Shown: in pieces, positions 46,729-59,201 of the stretch
Layout of the letters: each line of letters begins with the position of its first letter
Position numbering within the stretch: the first letter of the stretch is position 1
Assembly (NCBI GenBank): GCA_023101885.1
Contig: JALPQD010000137.1
Coordinates: 5,136,041-5,200,040 of the forward strand
DNA length: 64,000 bases
Source of the DNA: Typhlomys cinereus
Taxonomy: Eukaryota > Chordata > Mammalia > Rodentia > Platacanthomyidae
Reading direction: 5' to 3'
The notes under the pieces: generated by a model
The model's database searches: none
Seen by the model: the letters and a program-made list of their open reading frames with translations, nothing else
What the model was told of the DNA's origin: nothing
Translations under genes and position numbers: made by a program

Positions 46729-46909
46729 ATTTTCAACACCCCGATATGGTAGGCCAGGCTCAGTTTATTGTAGACATTTTCAGCACCCCGATATGGTAGG
46801 TCAGGCTCAGTTTATTATAGACATTTTCAGCACCCCGATATGGTAGGCCAGGCTCAGTTTATTATAGACATTTTCAACACCCTGATATGGTAGGCCAGGC
46901 TCAGTTTAA
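46729..46909. repeat. 47-bp minisatellite, 4 copies
   Basis: Units start at 46729, 46776, 46823 and 46870. The core is CCCCGATATGGTAGGCCAGG. Copies differ at only a few positions (AACA/AGCA, GGCC/GGTC, TTGT/TTAT), so the expansion is recent. 47 is not a multiple of three. Confidence 0.96.
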
Positions 46910-48825
46910 ATACTCTGGAAAATGTTTCACAAACTATATTTATATATGCAAATGTAGTTCTAATGTCTTCTTATTGATATATAAAATTTATACACCTAGA
47001 ATATGTAAAGCATGAAGCAAGAACACATGAATATTCTAATTTCTGACATGTACACAAGTTTTACGGTCTTCTCTCTTTGGTTATGGTTATTCTTCGCCTC
47101 TTTACATTTTATTTGAAAGAGAGCATGAAGGAACTCATGCATATTCATAACACTTGTGGCCACATGTAATCTGGACCAAACAAGATGAACTTTGATTCAG
47201 TTCGCTATCCGTAGTGTGGGTTTTATCGTGGAGAGATCGGAGCATTCTCTTCAAAGGTCTGGGCAGGGCCAGAGCCCACAAGGTGGACCTGTGACCCCTG
47301 TCTAGGGTGAAGCCCGCTGAACCATCCCATGCACAGTCTCCCTGCGGGATGAGAACCTGTGCCCAGTAGCTCACGGCCGACGCCTGCACACTGATCCTAG
47401 TCAACGCCCTGCACACTGGGCAAACTCAGGGTCATGAACTCAACTGCTACCACCCGATCTCCAAAGTCATTTTTTCCTGTTTTGCCTGACTGTAAATCCC
47501 ATGATGAACCCTCAGGGCTGTTTCACAAGAGAACGTCTGTTTGCATGTTTCCCACGTGAGGGCCCCCTGCTTGGGTCCCAGCCCTCCCCGGAGCAATGGC
47601 GGGACCGGCTCCCTGTGCAGGGACAGGATGCGCGGCACAGGCTTCCCCAGCGTTCTCTCGTGCACGGGACACGCCGTCTTGACAGCATTCTGCATTGAAT
47701 GTCCAGGGAAAATATCTGGAAGTGTGGCTCAAGAAAAAGAGCAAAAATTGTTTTACCAACAAAAGGTCTTTCAACACAGTGTGATGTTTACACACCCGGC
47801 CCTGCAAACCCCAAGGGTGGGTGGCTGTTGGTAGCCATCCTCTTGGCTGCCAGGGCTGGGCACACATCTCCATCGTTCCTACGCAGTGAGGTCCTGTCGC
47901 CATCTCATCAGGGAGCGTCCCGAGGACGCCTGCCTCACGAACATCATCGAAAGGTTCCTGTTGGATCCAGCAGGAATCTAAAGTTCTGCATGCTGAGGTG
48001 AAGCTGCACACTGTCTTGTCATCTGTGTGCTGTATCTGTTGACTCAGCCAGAGCCTCTGCATCGCGGCCTTTATTATGTCTCCAGATGCTGCGATGGATG
48101 TACTGCCCGTGGCGTCCGGGAGGGAGGACGCCTTCGCTTCTTATGCATGAGACGCTTTCGCATCCTTCCTCAGCCTCCCAACAAGCAGTACAGGAATGTG
48201 TCTGCGGTACCCACCAGTGCAGCAGCTAACGGTCCCTCTGACGCCAACTATTCACAGTGTACACCTGTGGATCAAAGTCTCCCCAACTCTCCCCAAACTG
48301 GTTGGTCTTTCAACTTCCAGTCAGGAGTGAGATCATGTGACTGGGTTTGGGGGTCTCTTTGCCTACACGTACTCTGCACTCTGCATAGGCCCATCTTCTC
48401 ACAGATGGTTGTTTTATCTTTTGGAGCCACTAGTACTCATTAAATTTGTTGCATTTTCTTTATATATCCTGCTCTGGATGACCATTTGGCTGACTCCATC
48501 CCTTGGTGATTAATTACCCAGGTTTTTCACTATTTAATGGAGCAGAAGCTAACACATTAGATTGTGTCTCACAAATGCATAGAACTACTGTGAGTGCAAC
48601 TCAAAAATAAAAATGCAGAGAAGAGGCTTTGTCTAAATGATATTCTTGCCAAAAATTGCAGTCTTAGGCATAATAATGAGTTCATCTTATAGAAACAGTA
48701 TTATAAGTTCCCTCAAAATAACTTCAAGATTGGTTTCAAAACTTTTATTTATGCATGGTGAGTAAACATCTGTATACTAAATATACAGAGGATGACACTT
48801 TGATAAGTATTCTATTGGTTTATAA
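46910..48825. other. Noncoding sequence
   Basis: About 1.9 kb with no classified repeat. The 179-codon minus frame (47523-48062) has no recognisable domain or composition, so I do not call it. The right third is AT-rich. Confidence 0.4.
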
Positions 48826-49005
48826 GACAGAGAGAGAGAATGTAAATAGGAGCTGTGGCACATGGGTAGAGGTCAGAGGACAATTTCAGAAGTCAGTTCT
48901 TTCCTTCCACCATGTGGGTTTTTAGGATGATCTCAGGCCACCAGATTTGCAAGTAGGCGCCTGTCTTGTGTGCAGATGGTATTTTACCAACTGGGTCTGT
49001 TTAGG
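48826..49005 (-). mobile_element. B3-type SINE fragment, antisense
   Basis: ATGGGTAGAGGTCAGAGGAC (48863), TCAGTTCTTTCCTTCCACCA (48893) and TTACCAACTGGGTCTG (48984) follow the complement of the B3/B2 body. The AG-run at 48828-48838 marks the left end. Confidence 0.7.
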
Positions 49006-51307
49006 GTGGTTTTCACATCAGCACTCAAAGAAATCAAATTGCCGTCGCTGTCTGAAACAGCAGCGAGCGTTTTTCTCACTCACTGTGACCTTCGCTCTTG
49101 TGTCCAGAAGTTCATCTTTCTTGAGCTTACTAGTTTTAAAGGCTTAGATTCTGTTCTCTACCCGGTCACATATCCCTACAGAAGGTGGAGGGGTGAATAA
49201 GAAACTGGAAAGCCCAAGTTTTCTGCCATGAATTTTTCTTTGGTGGAAGACAGAGTCTAAGCACAACCTCGCTCACCACAGAACGGCAAATGTGGATATT
49301 CCCTGAGACGAGAGACTTGGCTGGGACCAGTCCATAGACAAACAGTGCAGAGATTTCCTGTTCAGCTCACGGCTGATGTGAATGTTGCAGAAACACTTTG
49401 AAGTCTCAGGACTGTAATTATTTAAACTTGCCCCATTATTTTTCTTTCTGTGAAGCATTTCTAGGTAAAAGCATGAATATTCCTTTTCAAAAGACATCTC
49501 ATTCGGCATTCTGTTTCAAAGCTGTTCAGGCTTGTGTTTGCTTGTGCTATTTAGATTGTGTTGGTTTTCTTTCAGAAACATTTGCAAATTGGCCGTATCA
49601 CTTTAGACAATGGCTCCTTTGCCGAATGAGGAAACGAAATCACGACTGGAATTAAGCTCAGGATATTATTTAAAACTGACAGTCTTTCACTTTAAAAGAG
49701 CATTGAGAATTACCTTGAGCAAGTGAAAGACACGTTTGTCTTTTGATATGCAAAATGAGTTGGCAAACTTACTTTCCCTAATTACCTTTTCCCTCTGCCG
49801 TAGAGCCGTGAGGACATTGAATCAATACACCTATAAATAATGGGAAACATATTCCGTGAAATATATAAATGGCAAAGCATTTCCAATACAGCTCTATGGC
49901 ATGGAAGAGACAGGCAGAGAGTGGGGAGGTCGAGCGCAGACAAGCTCACTAGCTTTGCTGCCCAGGGCCACGGTTTCTAAGCGGCATTGAGATGCCGGTT
50001 CTTGCCTCTTGATAGCCTCTCCAGGAAGTAATGCCCTGGAGGTCGCTGGGGCTGGAGGTGCCCTGTATCTGGTCACCAGTGGGGCTTTGGATTTGGCTCT
50101 GAGTCAGCTGAGCTGTACTGACTGTAGCTATGAAGGATGAAGCAGTCAGAGGCTGGCTGAAAATGCCTTGCTTTGGAAAGATGGTGAGTGGGGTAACAGC
50201 ATCAGACCTTCCTGGTGGGGTCTTAAAAAAAAAAAAGAAACACAAGAAATGATTGACAGTTCAGAGATCAACCTGGTATGCATGAAAGGGTTCCTGATTT
50301 TGAAGACCATGTTTTATCTACATGATCATGTTCCCATCTGGAGATGTCTAGCAGCATCATTTCATGTTTATGAATATCATTTCTTGTTCATTAGCTGGGT
50401 AGCTTAATGACCCCACAGATGTTACCTTGGAAGCAGGTTTGCTCTGTTCAGGTTTTGCGCATAGCTTTATAAATCGAGGGCGAAGACACTCTATGTTGCC
50501 TTCAGAACAACATAGAGGCCACAACTTCCCTCGAGTTTGAGGCACATTGAGCAAAGAAATACTCTGGGAAATATGTGTATTGAACACGTGCATATTCAGA
50601 CTTGCCTCTGGCAAGCGGCATGCTAATGCCTCTAAACTAAGGGATGAACAGAAATGTGCAGGTTAGTCAGCGGACATTGCACCGACCGGACGCTTTGCTC
50701 CAGCTGTTTTCCCGGTGGTATCCTTGGGCACGTCCTGTGCGCAGGTTCTAAAATACAGGTTTTTTAGGCGGTAGTCGCCTGCTTGCAGGAACAGTCTGAA
50801 CATGTTGCTGAGATCCGCACGGCCCTCATGCAGAGTCACGGAGGTGGGCACAGAGGTGGGCAAAGCTTCTTGAAGAGGGTTTCAATGGCACCTAGCAAAA
50901 GCCAGCCACCCCCTCTCCCCTGGGAAATGATATGGCTTTCTGCTGAAACATGGCTTCCAGGCTAAGCTGCGGCTGTCACAATCCCCAGGAGACAAGCAAC
51001 TCCAGAATTTTTTCTTTGTCATAGTACCGTGTGGCAAATTACCGTGATCGGATGGAGCCCGTGCCTCGCTTCCCAACTTAAGATACTCATTTCCTTTTCA
51101 TAAGACTTTTGAAATCCACTCTCTTAGTCCCACGTCCCCAGGGGAAATAATAATATAGTTCCTATGCAATTAAAGCAAGAACACAGACTGACAACTAAAT
51201 GGATGCGATTAGAAATGTTTCCACAGAAATCACCTCGGTCTCCAAGTTTGGGCTTTGGTTTTCGGTGTGGTGCACTGCCGTGGATTGGAGCACAGCAGAA
51301 TGCTGGG
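49006..51307. other. Noncoding, repeat-poor sequence, possible conserved element
   Basis: No classified repeat in 2.3 kb. The AT-rich part (49380-49880) holds an ATTTGCAAAT POU-type palindrome at 49580-49589 and several AATTA cores. An A12 run is at 50225-50236. A minus-strand frame at 49949-50245 is discussed in the findings. Confidence 0.4.
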
Positions 51308-51393
51308 GTCCAGGGTGAATGAGGGGCCGTTCAGGTCCCCTCCTAGAAGGGTCCAGGGTGAATGAGGGGCCGTTCAGGTCCCCTCCTAGAAGC
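51308..51393. repeat. 43-bp tandem duplication, 2 copies
   Basis: Units start at 51308 and 51351 and are identical over at least 42 bases. They contain GAATGAGGGGCCGTTCAGGT. A very recent duplication by sequence identity. Confidence 0.96.
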
Positions 51394-53127
51394 TGCCATT
51401 GACGCCTGGTACAGAAGGAAAGAGCTTTCCCTAACTCTTTCAGCTTTTCCCCTTCCGTGATTCCTTTTGATCGTTTCTGCTTTCTACCAATGCTACATAG
51501 TAACACAAGAAGCATTTTTAGAAATAACTCTTTCCCGATGTGGGGCGGGTGCAGACTTTCCAGGCACCTGTGAACCAGCTTTTGGCATAAGGGTTTGGCG
51601 TCAAGGTCCATTCATCGCATCTGAATGATGATCCACTAGGCAGTGGCGCCTAACGCTGTTTCCTGTCAGCCAGGGTGGGGGATCCAGTGTTTCTCGGCCT
51701 TTTCCATTCTACAGAATGACTTCCTTTCAAAGAGGAATCCTTGGGCAGATCACGTGCTCTTCCTGCTCAGAGCATGGAGCCCATATGCCAAGGTGATTGA
51801 GCCCTGTGTGGCCACTGCTAAGACCACCAATTCAAGGGAAAGAATAGGTCAGGCCAGTCATTGCCGAGAAGAGTTTTCAGCAGGGTTTGTCAGTGTTGTG
51901 GAGTTACAGCCATGGAAGCTTGTTTACTGCAGATGTATGTTCCTTTGGAGGAAACGACACTATGACCCAGCCTGCAAGGTGAGCAGGCTCAAGGCCACGT
52001 GCCTTGTGCGTGGGGACTAAACAGACACCAGAGTTCAGAGTGTAAATGGGATCTAAATGTGTCATGTGCATACACTTCCTTCAGTTGGTGCTTCACATGT
52101 CTGCGGTGAGTTCTGCTGCACAAAAGAGAAATGGCAAGTTCTGCATTCGTCCCAAGGGAGTTTTGGACACACACATAGTAACTTTTAGTGATGACGAGCC
52201 TCACCTCTCAGGATATGGCTTCTGGTTGGTTAGATCGCGTCTTTGTCCTGTCTCTTCTCATCTTGTCTGAATCATGAGGATTTTCTCCAGTCTGTCCCTT
52301 TTATCCAAACACTGAGCTGTATTCATAGATTTTTCAGTTTTCAGGTTGTGTTGCCTGGGGGTAGGGATGAATTTAATACTGTGCCTACATAAAGCTGTAA
52401 GTAGCGCTAGGTTAGGATCAAATGATCAGGAACCAGTGAAATTTAATCTCGAAAGGCAAGAAAAAGTGATACTCTGCGTGGGAGTTCTGTCTGCTAGTGA
52501 CAGTTAATAATTCCTCGGAGCAAATGACTCAGGGGCCACGACAGCCAATCAGAATCATGTTTGTGTGCTAGACTGATGCATGCTGGGAGGAGTCCCAAGT
52601 TGTTCAGCATCAATCTGTGTGCAGTTGTCGAGATCTGTGATATCTGCAGATTCGCACATTTGGATGTGTTGCTTTCCACGCTGGTCTAAAAATATTACCC
52701 AGCGTTTCCCTCCAAGATTTGGAACACGACCATCTTCTCGTGATCACGTGGGGTCGTTCTCCATGACTGTTTCTTGATTAAGAAGACAGGGAGCTCGGGT
52801 GGGCAGGAGAGCAAGAGATGAAAGAGATGACAGTGAGAGAAGAAGTGAGTAAGTGTTGATTGGAGCTAACAGTCAAAGGCTACTGATACGGGTGAACCAA
52901 CTCTACATGTTAGCTCCGTCTCTTCATAACTTGTCATTCACATGTTTTTCTCCCAAAAAGATGGAAAGCACTGAATGTCTTGCACTAGTCTTCCTGTGTT
53001 GCAATAGTCAGAGCCATGAAAAATGTGGGGTTCCCTGTGCATGGGTCATAAAAGCTCTCGGAACATACTCAATCATGAAGCAACACAGAGCGGGACACCC
53101 GGCACACAGCCTTCTGTTGCTGAAGAG
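51394..53127. other. Noncoding, unique-looking sequence
   Basis: No classified repeat. It contains a candidate exon-like segment at 51715-51978, listed separately. No other gene evidence. Confidence 0.4.
51715..51978 (+). other. Exon-like open segment with splice-site-like ends (weak)
   Basis: A pyrimidine-rich TTCTCGGCCTTTTCCATT leads to TCTACAG at 51708-51714. The segment is open for 264 bases (88 codons, phase 0-0) and ends GCAAG followed by GTGAGC at 51979, a good donor. The predicted peptide contains Cys and basic residues but no domain I recognise. CAGTGTTTCTC just upstream (51686) also resembles a hAT transposon end, so an old repeat is an alternative. Chance is likely on present evidence. 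Confidence 0.15.
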
Positions 53128-53282
53128 GGAGGTATGTGTGTCTGTGTGTGACTATCCACATGTATGTGTATGTATGTATGTGTGTATAATATGTATGTAT
53201 GTGTGTATATGTGGTGTATCTGTCTCTGTGAGGGTATGCATATGTATGCGTATATGTGTATGCACATGTGTATGTGTGTGGG
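53128..53282. repeat. TG/TATG-rich microsatellite
   Basis: TG, TATG and TGTA steps over about 150 bp. Confidence 0.92.
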
Positions 53283-54408
53283 TTGGTGAAAGGTAAATGG
53301 ACTGAGTCCAAAATGAGTCATGGTAAGGCATTTTTACATTTGATTTATTAAAGCACTTTGATATGAAAGCACATAAATAATTGCTACTCAGGACTCATTA
53401 TAGAGTCTTGTGCATGTTTTAAAAAGTGCATATTATCCATCTTAAATGGAATAATAACTTGCTTAGAGTATTATGCAGGATGACATCCTGTGGTCTTTTC
53501 TAGAACTACAAAGGGAGATACTTCTGATTTCTTCAGATCTTTCCCAAGATATACTTTGGAAGAGATACTACAAAGAGTTTGAATTTAAAGGACTTTTAAA
53601 ATGACTTTTCCTATCCTTCATCCCCACAAATCCCACGGAACATACTTACATTCAAATACTGTCCCTTGGATGGTGACAAAATGTCTTGTGACGCTACTGT
53701 TGAAATGAAGTCAGAAGAATCCCGTCTACTGCTGACTTGGAATAAACTTTATATTTTATGTTGCTAACTAATATTTCTTAGCCTTTCTTTTCCTTGTTTA
53801 GCAAGGGAAAGTGATTTTCTCTCTGTGTCCTCAAATATTTCTCCATCAAAAACATGATGTTTATAATACTCAGCAGAAGTATTTTACCAGTGTTAGAGTA
53901 CTAGGCAAATGGATGATACGAAGATTATTTGTCATGGACCTAGGTGAGCTACGCACTTTCTATCCACATCTGCATGCTTGTGAGTGACGTGTGCACAGCT
54001 CTGCATATATCTGGATCCAGTTTTGTTTTTAAAACATTCAGCATGTCATTTTCTCTTCCTCTACTTCTTCTAGAAAGTTCTACTAAAGGATCATTTGTGC
54101 CAAACTATTTTCTTTTTTTCTGCCTCCTGACTAAAGAGTATTTAATCCACAAAACCATCCTCTAACTCATATACTTTCCATAGGTAGCTACTGCATTAGC
54201 TTGGTCAGCAAGCAGACAATGGCTGACAAATCTGGTTCAGTGCCCCTGTAGGGAATGCCTCTGTGTGGGCATTTGGGACGCTGCGTGTGCTGTCTCTTGA
54301 GGCAGCTCTAGACTGAGTGACTTCCATGGTGTTAAGTCTGAACTGCACCCCACCGCCTTCCTGAAAGCGTGTGTTTGGCAGTACTTCCCACCCACCCCAG
54401 AAGGTCCA
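53283..54408. other. Noncoding AT-rich sequence
   Basis: No repeat or gene recognised. Confidence 0.4.
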
Positions 54409-55172
54409 GACACACTGGACTTCTGTAGATTCTGCTGATCTAATCAGACATCTTCAGGCTCCGTTGATCCTATCAGACTTATTAGACATCTCAGCACTTC
54501 AGTAGGTTCTGTTGATCCAGTCAATCAGGCTTAGACATGTCTGCACTTCTGTAGGTTCCATTGATCCTATCAAGGTTATTAGACATCTTTACATTTCTGT
54601 AGTGTCTGTCGACCCAATCAGGTTTATTAGACATCTAAATGTTCTGTTGATCCAATCAGGCTTATTAGACATTTATAGGTTCCATTGACCCAATCAAGTT
54701 TATTGGACATCTCTCCACTTCTGTAGGTTCCATTAACCCAATCAGGCTTGTTAGACATCTGTAGGTTCCGTTGACCCGATCAGGTTTATTAGATATCTGA
54801 ATGTTCTGTTGACCCAATCAGGCTTTTAGACATCTGTAGGTTCCGTTGACCCGATCAGGTTTATTAGATATCTCTGTGCTTCTGTAAGTTCCCATTGATC
54901 CGATCAGGTTTGTTAGACATATCTGCACTTCTGTAGGTTCTGCTGACCCGATCAGGCTTGTTAGACTTGTCTGCACTTCTGTAGGTTCTGCTGACCCGAT
55001 CAGGCTTGTTAGACTTGTCTGCAGTTCTGTAGGTTCTGCTGACTCGATCAGGCTTGTTAGACATGTCTGCACTTCTGTAGGTTCTGCTGACCCGATCAGG
55101 CTTGTTAGACATGTCTGCACTTCTGTAGGTTCTGCTGACCCGATCAGGCTTGTTAGACATGTCTGCACTTCC
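54409..55172. repeat. 48-bp minisatellite, about 16 copies, graded divergence
   Basis: The right end holds five near-identical 48-bp units starting at 54929, 54977, 55025, 55073 and 55121, with core GACCCGATCAGGCTTGTTAG. Leftward, units become diverged and some are shortened by about 15 bp. 48 is a multiple of three, so the minus strand stays open and gives a 16-residue repeat in a spurious 172-codon frame. No spacers, so not a CRISPR array. Confidence 0.96.
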
Positions 55173-55260
55173 GCATGATACCATGAACTTTTGTCCTCAG
55201 ATAGATGAAGATGGTTTTGCATAAAGGTATTTTTCTCCTTTGGGAAGGAAACTCTGCGGA

Positions 55261-55268
55261 TGACGTCA
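55261..55268. promoter_or_regulatory. CRE palindrome TGACGTCA
   Basis: Third perfect CRE full site, between the 48-bp minisatellite and a dispersed repeat. No promoter context seen. Confidence 0.3.
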
Positions 55269-55294
55269 TCTGCCCTGTGATAGTGTCCCTTTCC

Positions 55295-55625
55295 TGTCAC
55301 TGTGATAGCTCCCTGACCAAAGCAATTCAAGAGCAAAAGCGGTTACCTGGCTCATGATTCCAGATTGTGACCCATCCTGCCAGAGGAGCCACAGCAGGAG
55401 GAGCCCGGGGAGCTGCCACGTGATGCCCACAGAGTCACGTGATGCTTGGGTGTCTTCCTTAAACAGCTCGGGATTCCAAGCCTAGGAGACAGTGCTGCTC
55501 AGCTCCAGGCTGGGTCCCCCGCCATCAGTTAATGCAGCTGAGGCAATCCCCTGCAGGAATACCCAGCAGTCCCTCCAAGGCCTGCCCAGCAATTCAAGTG
55601 TGTTACGATACCATATTAACTATCA
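55295..55625. mobile_element. Rodent dispersed repeat, class uncertain
   Basis: CTGTGATAGCTCCCTGACCA (55301), CTGGCTCATGATTCCAGATT (55348) and ACCATATTAACTATCACACT (55610) mark the two ends and the body start of a well-known rodent interspersed repeat. The ends CTGTGATA and TATCACAC are complementary-like. I cannot assign the class (LTR-like or DNA) with confidence. Confidence 0.55.
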
Positions 55626-58360
55626 CACTTCCACTTCCCCTGCTAGGAAAGAATTTGTGTAGTAGTCAATGAGAGGATGCCTTCCCTGTATACAAACTAT
55701 CTATAGAAACAAAAATAATGAGCGAATTCATCTGAGTTGGATCTGGATGTAAATGGGGTTTTTTGGCGAATAGTGGCTTGTTTGCCAGCTAGATATTAAA
55801 CCACCGAGGCACACTGCTTGGCAGGCCTCCGGCGTGAAATCAACTGTGGGCTGGTATGCAGTGTGTTCTCTCTTCAGTCCCTTACCTAAGATGGGAGAAC
55901 TCAGCAGAGACAGAGGATCCGTGGACTTGCGATTCTCGGGAAATGTTCCTCACGGGAATGTTCTCATGTCATTGCATGAACCACGTCAGTACTTCTGAGA
56001 GGAAGCAGAGCCCATCCCATCCATCCACACATTTGCTCATGGCAGGATTGGTCCAGCAGGCACGAAGAGAAGATAGCCCAGTCGATGGGGCTCTTCCGTG
56101 ATGACTCACCCCTTCTCTCTAGGTATGTCAAGCGTGGCTCACAGCAAGCTCATTTGACAGACACTTTGGCATCTTGTTTCTCTCAGTTCCCAGCTTCCCG
56201 AGAGAGATCAGAGAGCTTAGCACTGCCATCTGCAAGAGACAGGAGCCCTCAACATTCTACACTCCTTCTAACCTTAAGCAACATTAGTAGTTCTAGGAAT
56301 ATTTATCCAGATCAGAAATGTCATAATAAAATGTGCCTGCTGGCCCTGAGCTACGACAAGTAGTTAATAGCAGTCTTCAGTGTTAATACTGGACTAGAAG
56401 AATCTGATGGAGTTTTTAGTCAGATTCAATTCGGCAGTCATAGTGCAGCCACTAACTGGAAGACGATCCACAGTCCACGTGCCTTCCAGAATGGCCTGGA
56501 CAGCCAGCAGGGCGTCCACAGTCATGTGTCAGCTTGTTCTGACCCATGTTTTTTCTCCTTGGTACAGTGATGGCAGCCGGCACTTTCAATCATGTGGTCA
56601 CAGAGCTTGGATTCCTAATAAGTGAAGTACCACCGATGAAGGGAAAACAGGTGACATGGACCCTTGCTTGAAGAAGCTGCTGGGTGTGCGTGTATATGTG
56701 TGCATACACAGACACATCCGTGTGCATGCACAGACATAGAAAGCATTGCTTTCTACTGAGTACTGAACAGAACTGAACACCAAGCCTCGTCTATATAAAC
56801 TAAAGACATTTTGGGGATCTGAAAAGTACTCAGGGAAAGTGAGGGCATGGGGCGAGGAGAAGCCTTAAGTTGTGATGGGCAGCTTTGCCTCCCACCAGCC
56901 TCCCAGCATTGACTTCTGTCTTCTCTGTTACACTCAGAATGATTTGCTTGTTGGAGCTTGTTACATACCAAACACATTCACTGGTTACAGTCATATGTGG
57001 CCTGGCCACTGTTTATGTGGTAGAAAGAAAAAAGAGCCCCAGGGTCATCCTGCTATGACGAAGTCACCTCGTGGTAGAGTCAGGAGCCCTTGTGCAGCCA
57101 CCAGGCAGTACAACAACAATCATGCATGATAAAGGCGACGAGCAGTCAAGCGCTTAAAGGATCCTGCTAAAGATTCACGACCATCCAGTTGCAGACTCTC
57201 AAGATGGGGCTGTCTCTCTGCCACGTAGAATGTGTGCGACACACACAGCTGTCCTGCTAAGTCAGGGGCATGCATTCCCACCCAGACTATCACCCTGGTG
57301 GGTGATGGCTCCTTACTGGCTCAGAGGAATTCTCACTTGGCCAAATCAGCACCATTCCTTGCAAATCCTCTCTCTGGCCCACCATCCGAATGTGATTCCC
57401 GTGTTACTTTTGACTTCGGTGATAAGCTCCGTGGCTCTCCCTGGCACATTACATTTCTGGCCTAGAGGAAATTTTTCCTTGGATCAAGCCTCAGACACGC
57501 AATTAGAGATTACTCGGTTTTAAGGCCCCACAAGAGCTGATTAGAAAATGCCAAGGGGGGTGGGAAAGAGCTGGATGACTTAATAATAAGCAGGCAAAAG
57601 GAAGCACACCTGTTTCTGTCTGCCCTGTAATTTGTTTATGATATAGAAAATTTGACAGCACAATAGCAGAATGTCCAATCCTCACAATCTACTTAGATTT
57701 TTGTATTGGTCACTGGAGAAGCAAAATAGTTCTGCTCCGATGCTTGGCTAAATATTAGATCGCAAGGCCCTGCAGTGCTGGGTGGGGGCAGCCTGCACCC
57801 CTCTCCCAAGGTGCTGTTAGCGCGTGTGCCTGCAGCAAGCTAGCCTCTTCTCCCCACGGCGCGTGCACATCAGGTGGTCGGACATGATCTCTGAGCACGT
57901 CCTTTGGAACTGTGATTTTTCTCAGACAGAGGAGTCCATCCATTATATACGTAGTCCTTGCTCCTGTGCTCACAAACTGGAGTCCAATGTCAGGTGGTAC
58001 CTTCGGCAACCATCTTGCCTAGCCTTGGCGTTACTTTGCATGCAGGTCAGCTGACTTGCATTTATGACCTGAAGCCAGGTTCCTTCCTGTGCCCCCAATG
58101 ATCCTAGCGGCTCAGAGGCAGGAGCCTCTGATGCTTTCTGGTGCCTTGGCCTGTATCAAAGTCTAGATGTTGATTACCAGCTCCCTGGCTGCCTGTTCCC
58201 ATGCATATCTCGACTGCCTTACCTCCCGGCGAGCTCACCTTAACAAGGCACAGAAAGGCTGGATCCCCACTTCTTCTGCGAGCTGAACCTATTTCCACCT
58301 CTCTCTGGACCAGTAGACTTAGGTGATGTTTTGCACATGCGCCCTCCCTCTCCCGCACTG
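55626..58360. other. Noncoding, mostly unique sequence
   Basis: About 2.7 kb with no classified repeat except a short TG/CA patch near 56684-56735. Short frames only. Confidence 0.4.
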
Positions 58361-58453
58361 CACATGCTCAATAGCTACATGTGGCCTGTGGCCAACGTAT
58401 TGGAATACAGGACCTTCTCTTTAGCCTGCACAGGAAGTCTGAGGGCAGCGCTG
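58361..58453. mobile_element. hAT-type non-autonomous DNA transposon end
   Basis: TGCTCAATAGCTACATGTGG (58365), CCAACGTATTGGAATACAGG (58392) and an end GGGCAGCGCTG match the conserved terminal part of a mammalian hAT (Charlie-group) MER element. The rest of the element is missing, so it is a fossil. Confidence 0.6.
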
Positions 58454-58890
58454 TTTGTTACTCTGGATAATGCAGACCTAAAGCAGTAACGCTAGGGTGG
58501 GCGCAGAGGGGCTGGCAGTTGTTAAGGAAGGTACCACTTGCCTTCTCTGTCTCTCTTGGCCGTTCTCCAAAGGCACCTTTGTGTTTCCTGCCCCTTCACA
58601 GTGGATTTGATCCCAATCCCGCTGCTACCCTTTCCCCAACACCCTTTATCCCTCAGGGTTGTTCCCTGTGACCCTAAGCGCACGGCTGCCAACCAGTGGG
58701 CAGAGACTTTCATTTCCTTCACAGTTCTTTCCCTCCAACTCTGACCCACACCTCAGGCCGACCACCTCTCTCCATTTGCCACCAGAGTGCTGGTTCTTCT
58801 GCCACCTGCTCCCTTGCTGGGACAGGCGGTCTCAGGATGGTTTCTTCTCTGCCCCGCTCATTCTGACTCTAATTGATTTCTAAATAATTA
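58454..58890. other. Noncoding sequence
   Basis: Pyrimidine-rich patches keep frames open. No gene or repeat recognised. Confidence 0.4.
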
Positions 58891-58904
58891 GTGTATGGTT
58901 TCTT

Positions 58905-59187
58905 TTAAAATATTTATTTATTTATTTATTCATTTATTTAGTGTGTGTGTGTGTGTGTATCAGAGAGTGCTATGTGGAGGCACAACAATGACTTTGGGAA
59001 TCATCCCAGATTGCTTCTACTTCCATTTTGCTTTGCTCTGGGATTTCCCAGGCTCTGCCTTCCAGAACCAAAAGTTCTGGCTGCCACCATTTCCACCTGG
59101 CATTTTTATATGGGATCAGGCATCTGAACTCAAGTCCTTCTGCTTATGAGGCAGAGTCTTAACCCCTAAGCCATCTCTCCAGCCCTG
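58905..59187 (-). mobile_element. B2-type SINE, antisense, older subfamily, with decayed TSD
   Basis: Left end ATTTATTTATTTATTTATTC with a TG run is the complement of the A-rich tail and CA tract. The body has GGGATTTCCCAGGCTCTGCC (59040) and the head ends AGCCATCTCTCCAGCCCTG. Flanks 58891-58904 and 59188-59201 match at 11 of 14 positions, a weathered target-site duplication. Confidence 0.88.
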
Positions 59188-59201
59188 GTATATGATTTCC
59201 T

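Noticed and set aside
47523..48062. 179-codon minus-strand frame
   Set aside because: No recognised domain, no neighbouring splice signals I trust, and a composition like background.
54409..55172. Regular 48-bp repeat considered as a CRISPR array
   Set aside because: Units are head-to-tail without unique spacers and the context is mammalian.
54818..55336. 172-codon minus-strand frame with a 16-residue repeat
   Set aside because: The 48-bp tandem unit is a multiple of three, so an open unit stays open. Several shorter overlapping frames read the same repeat, and there is no promoter or splice context.
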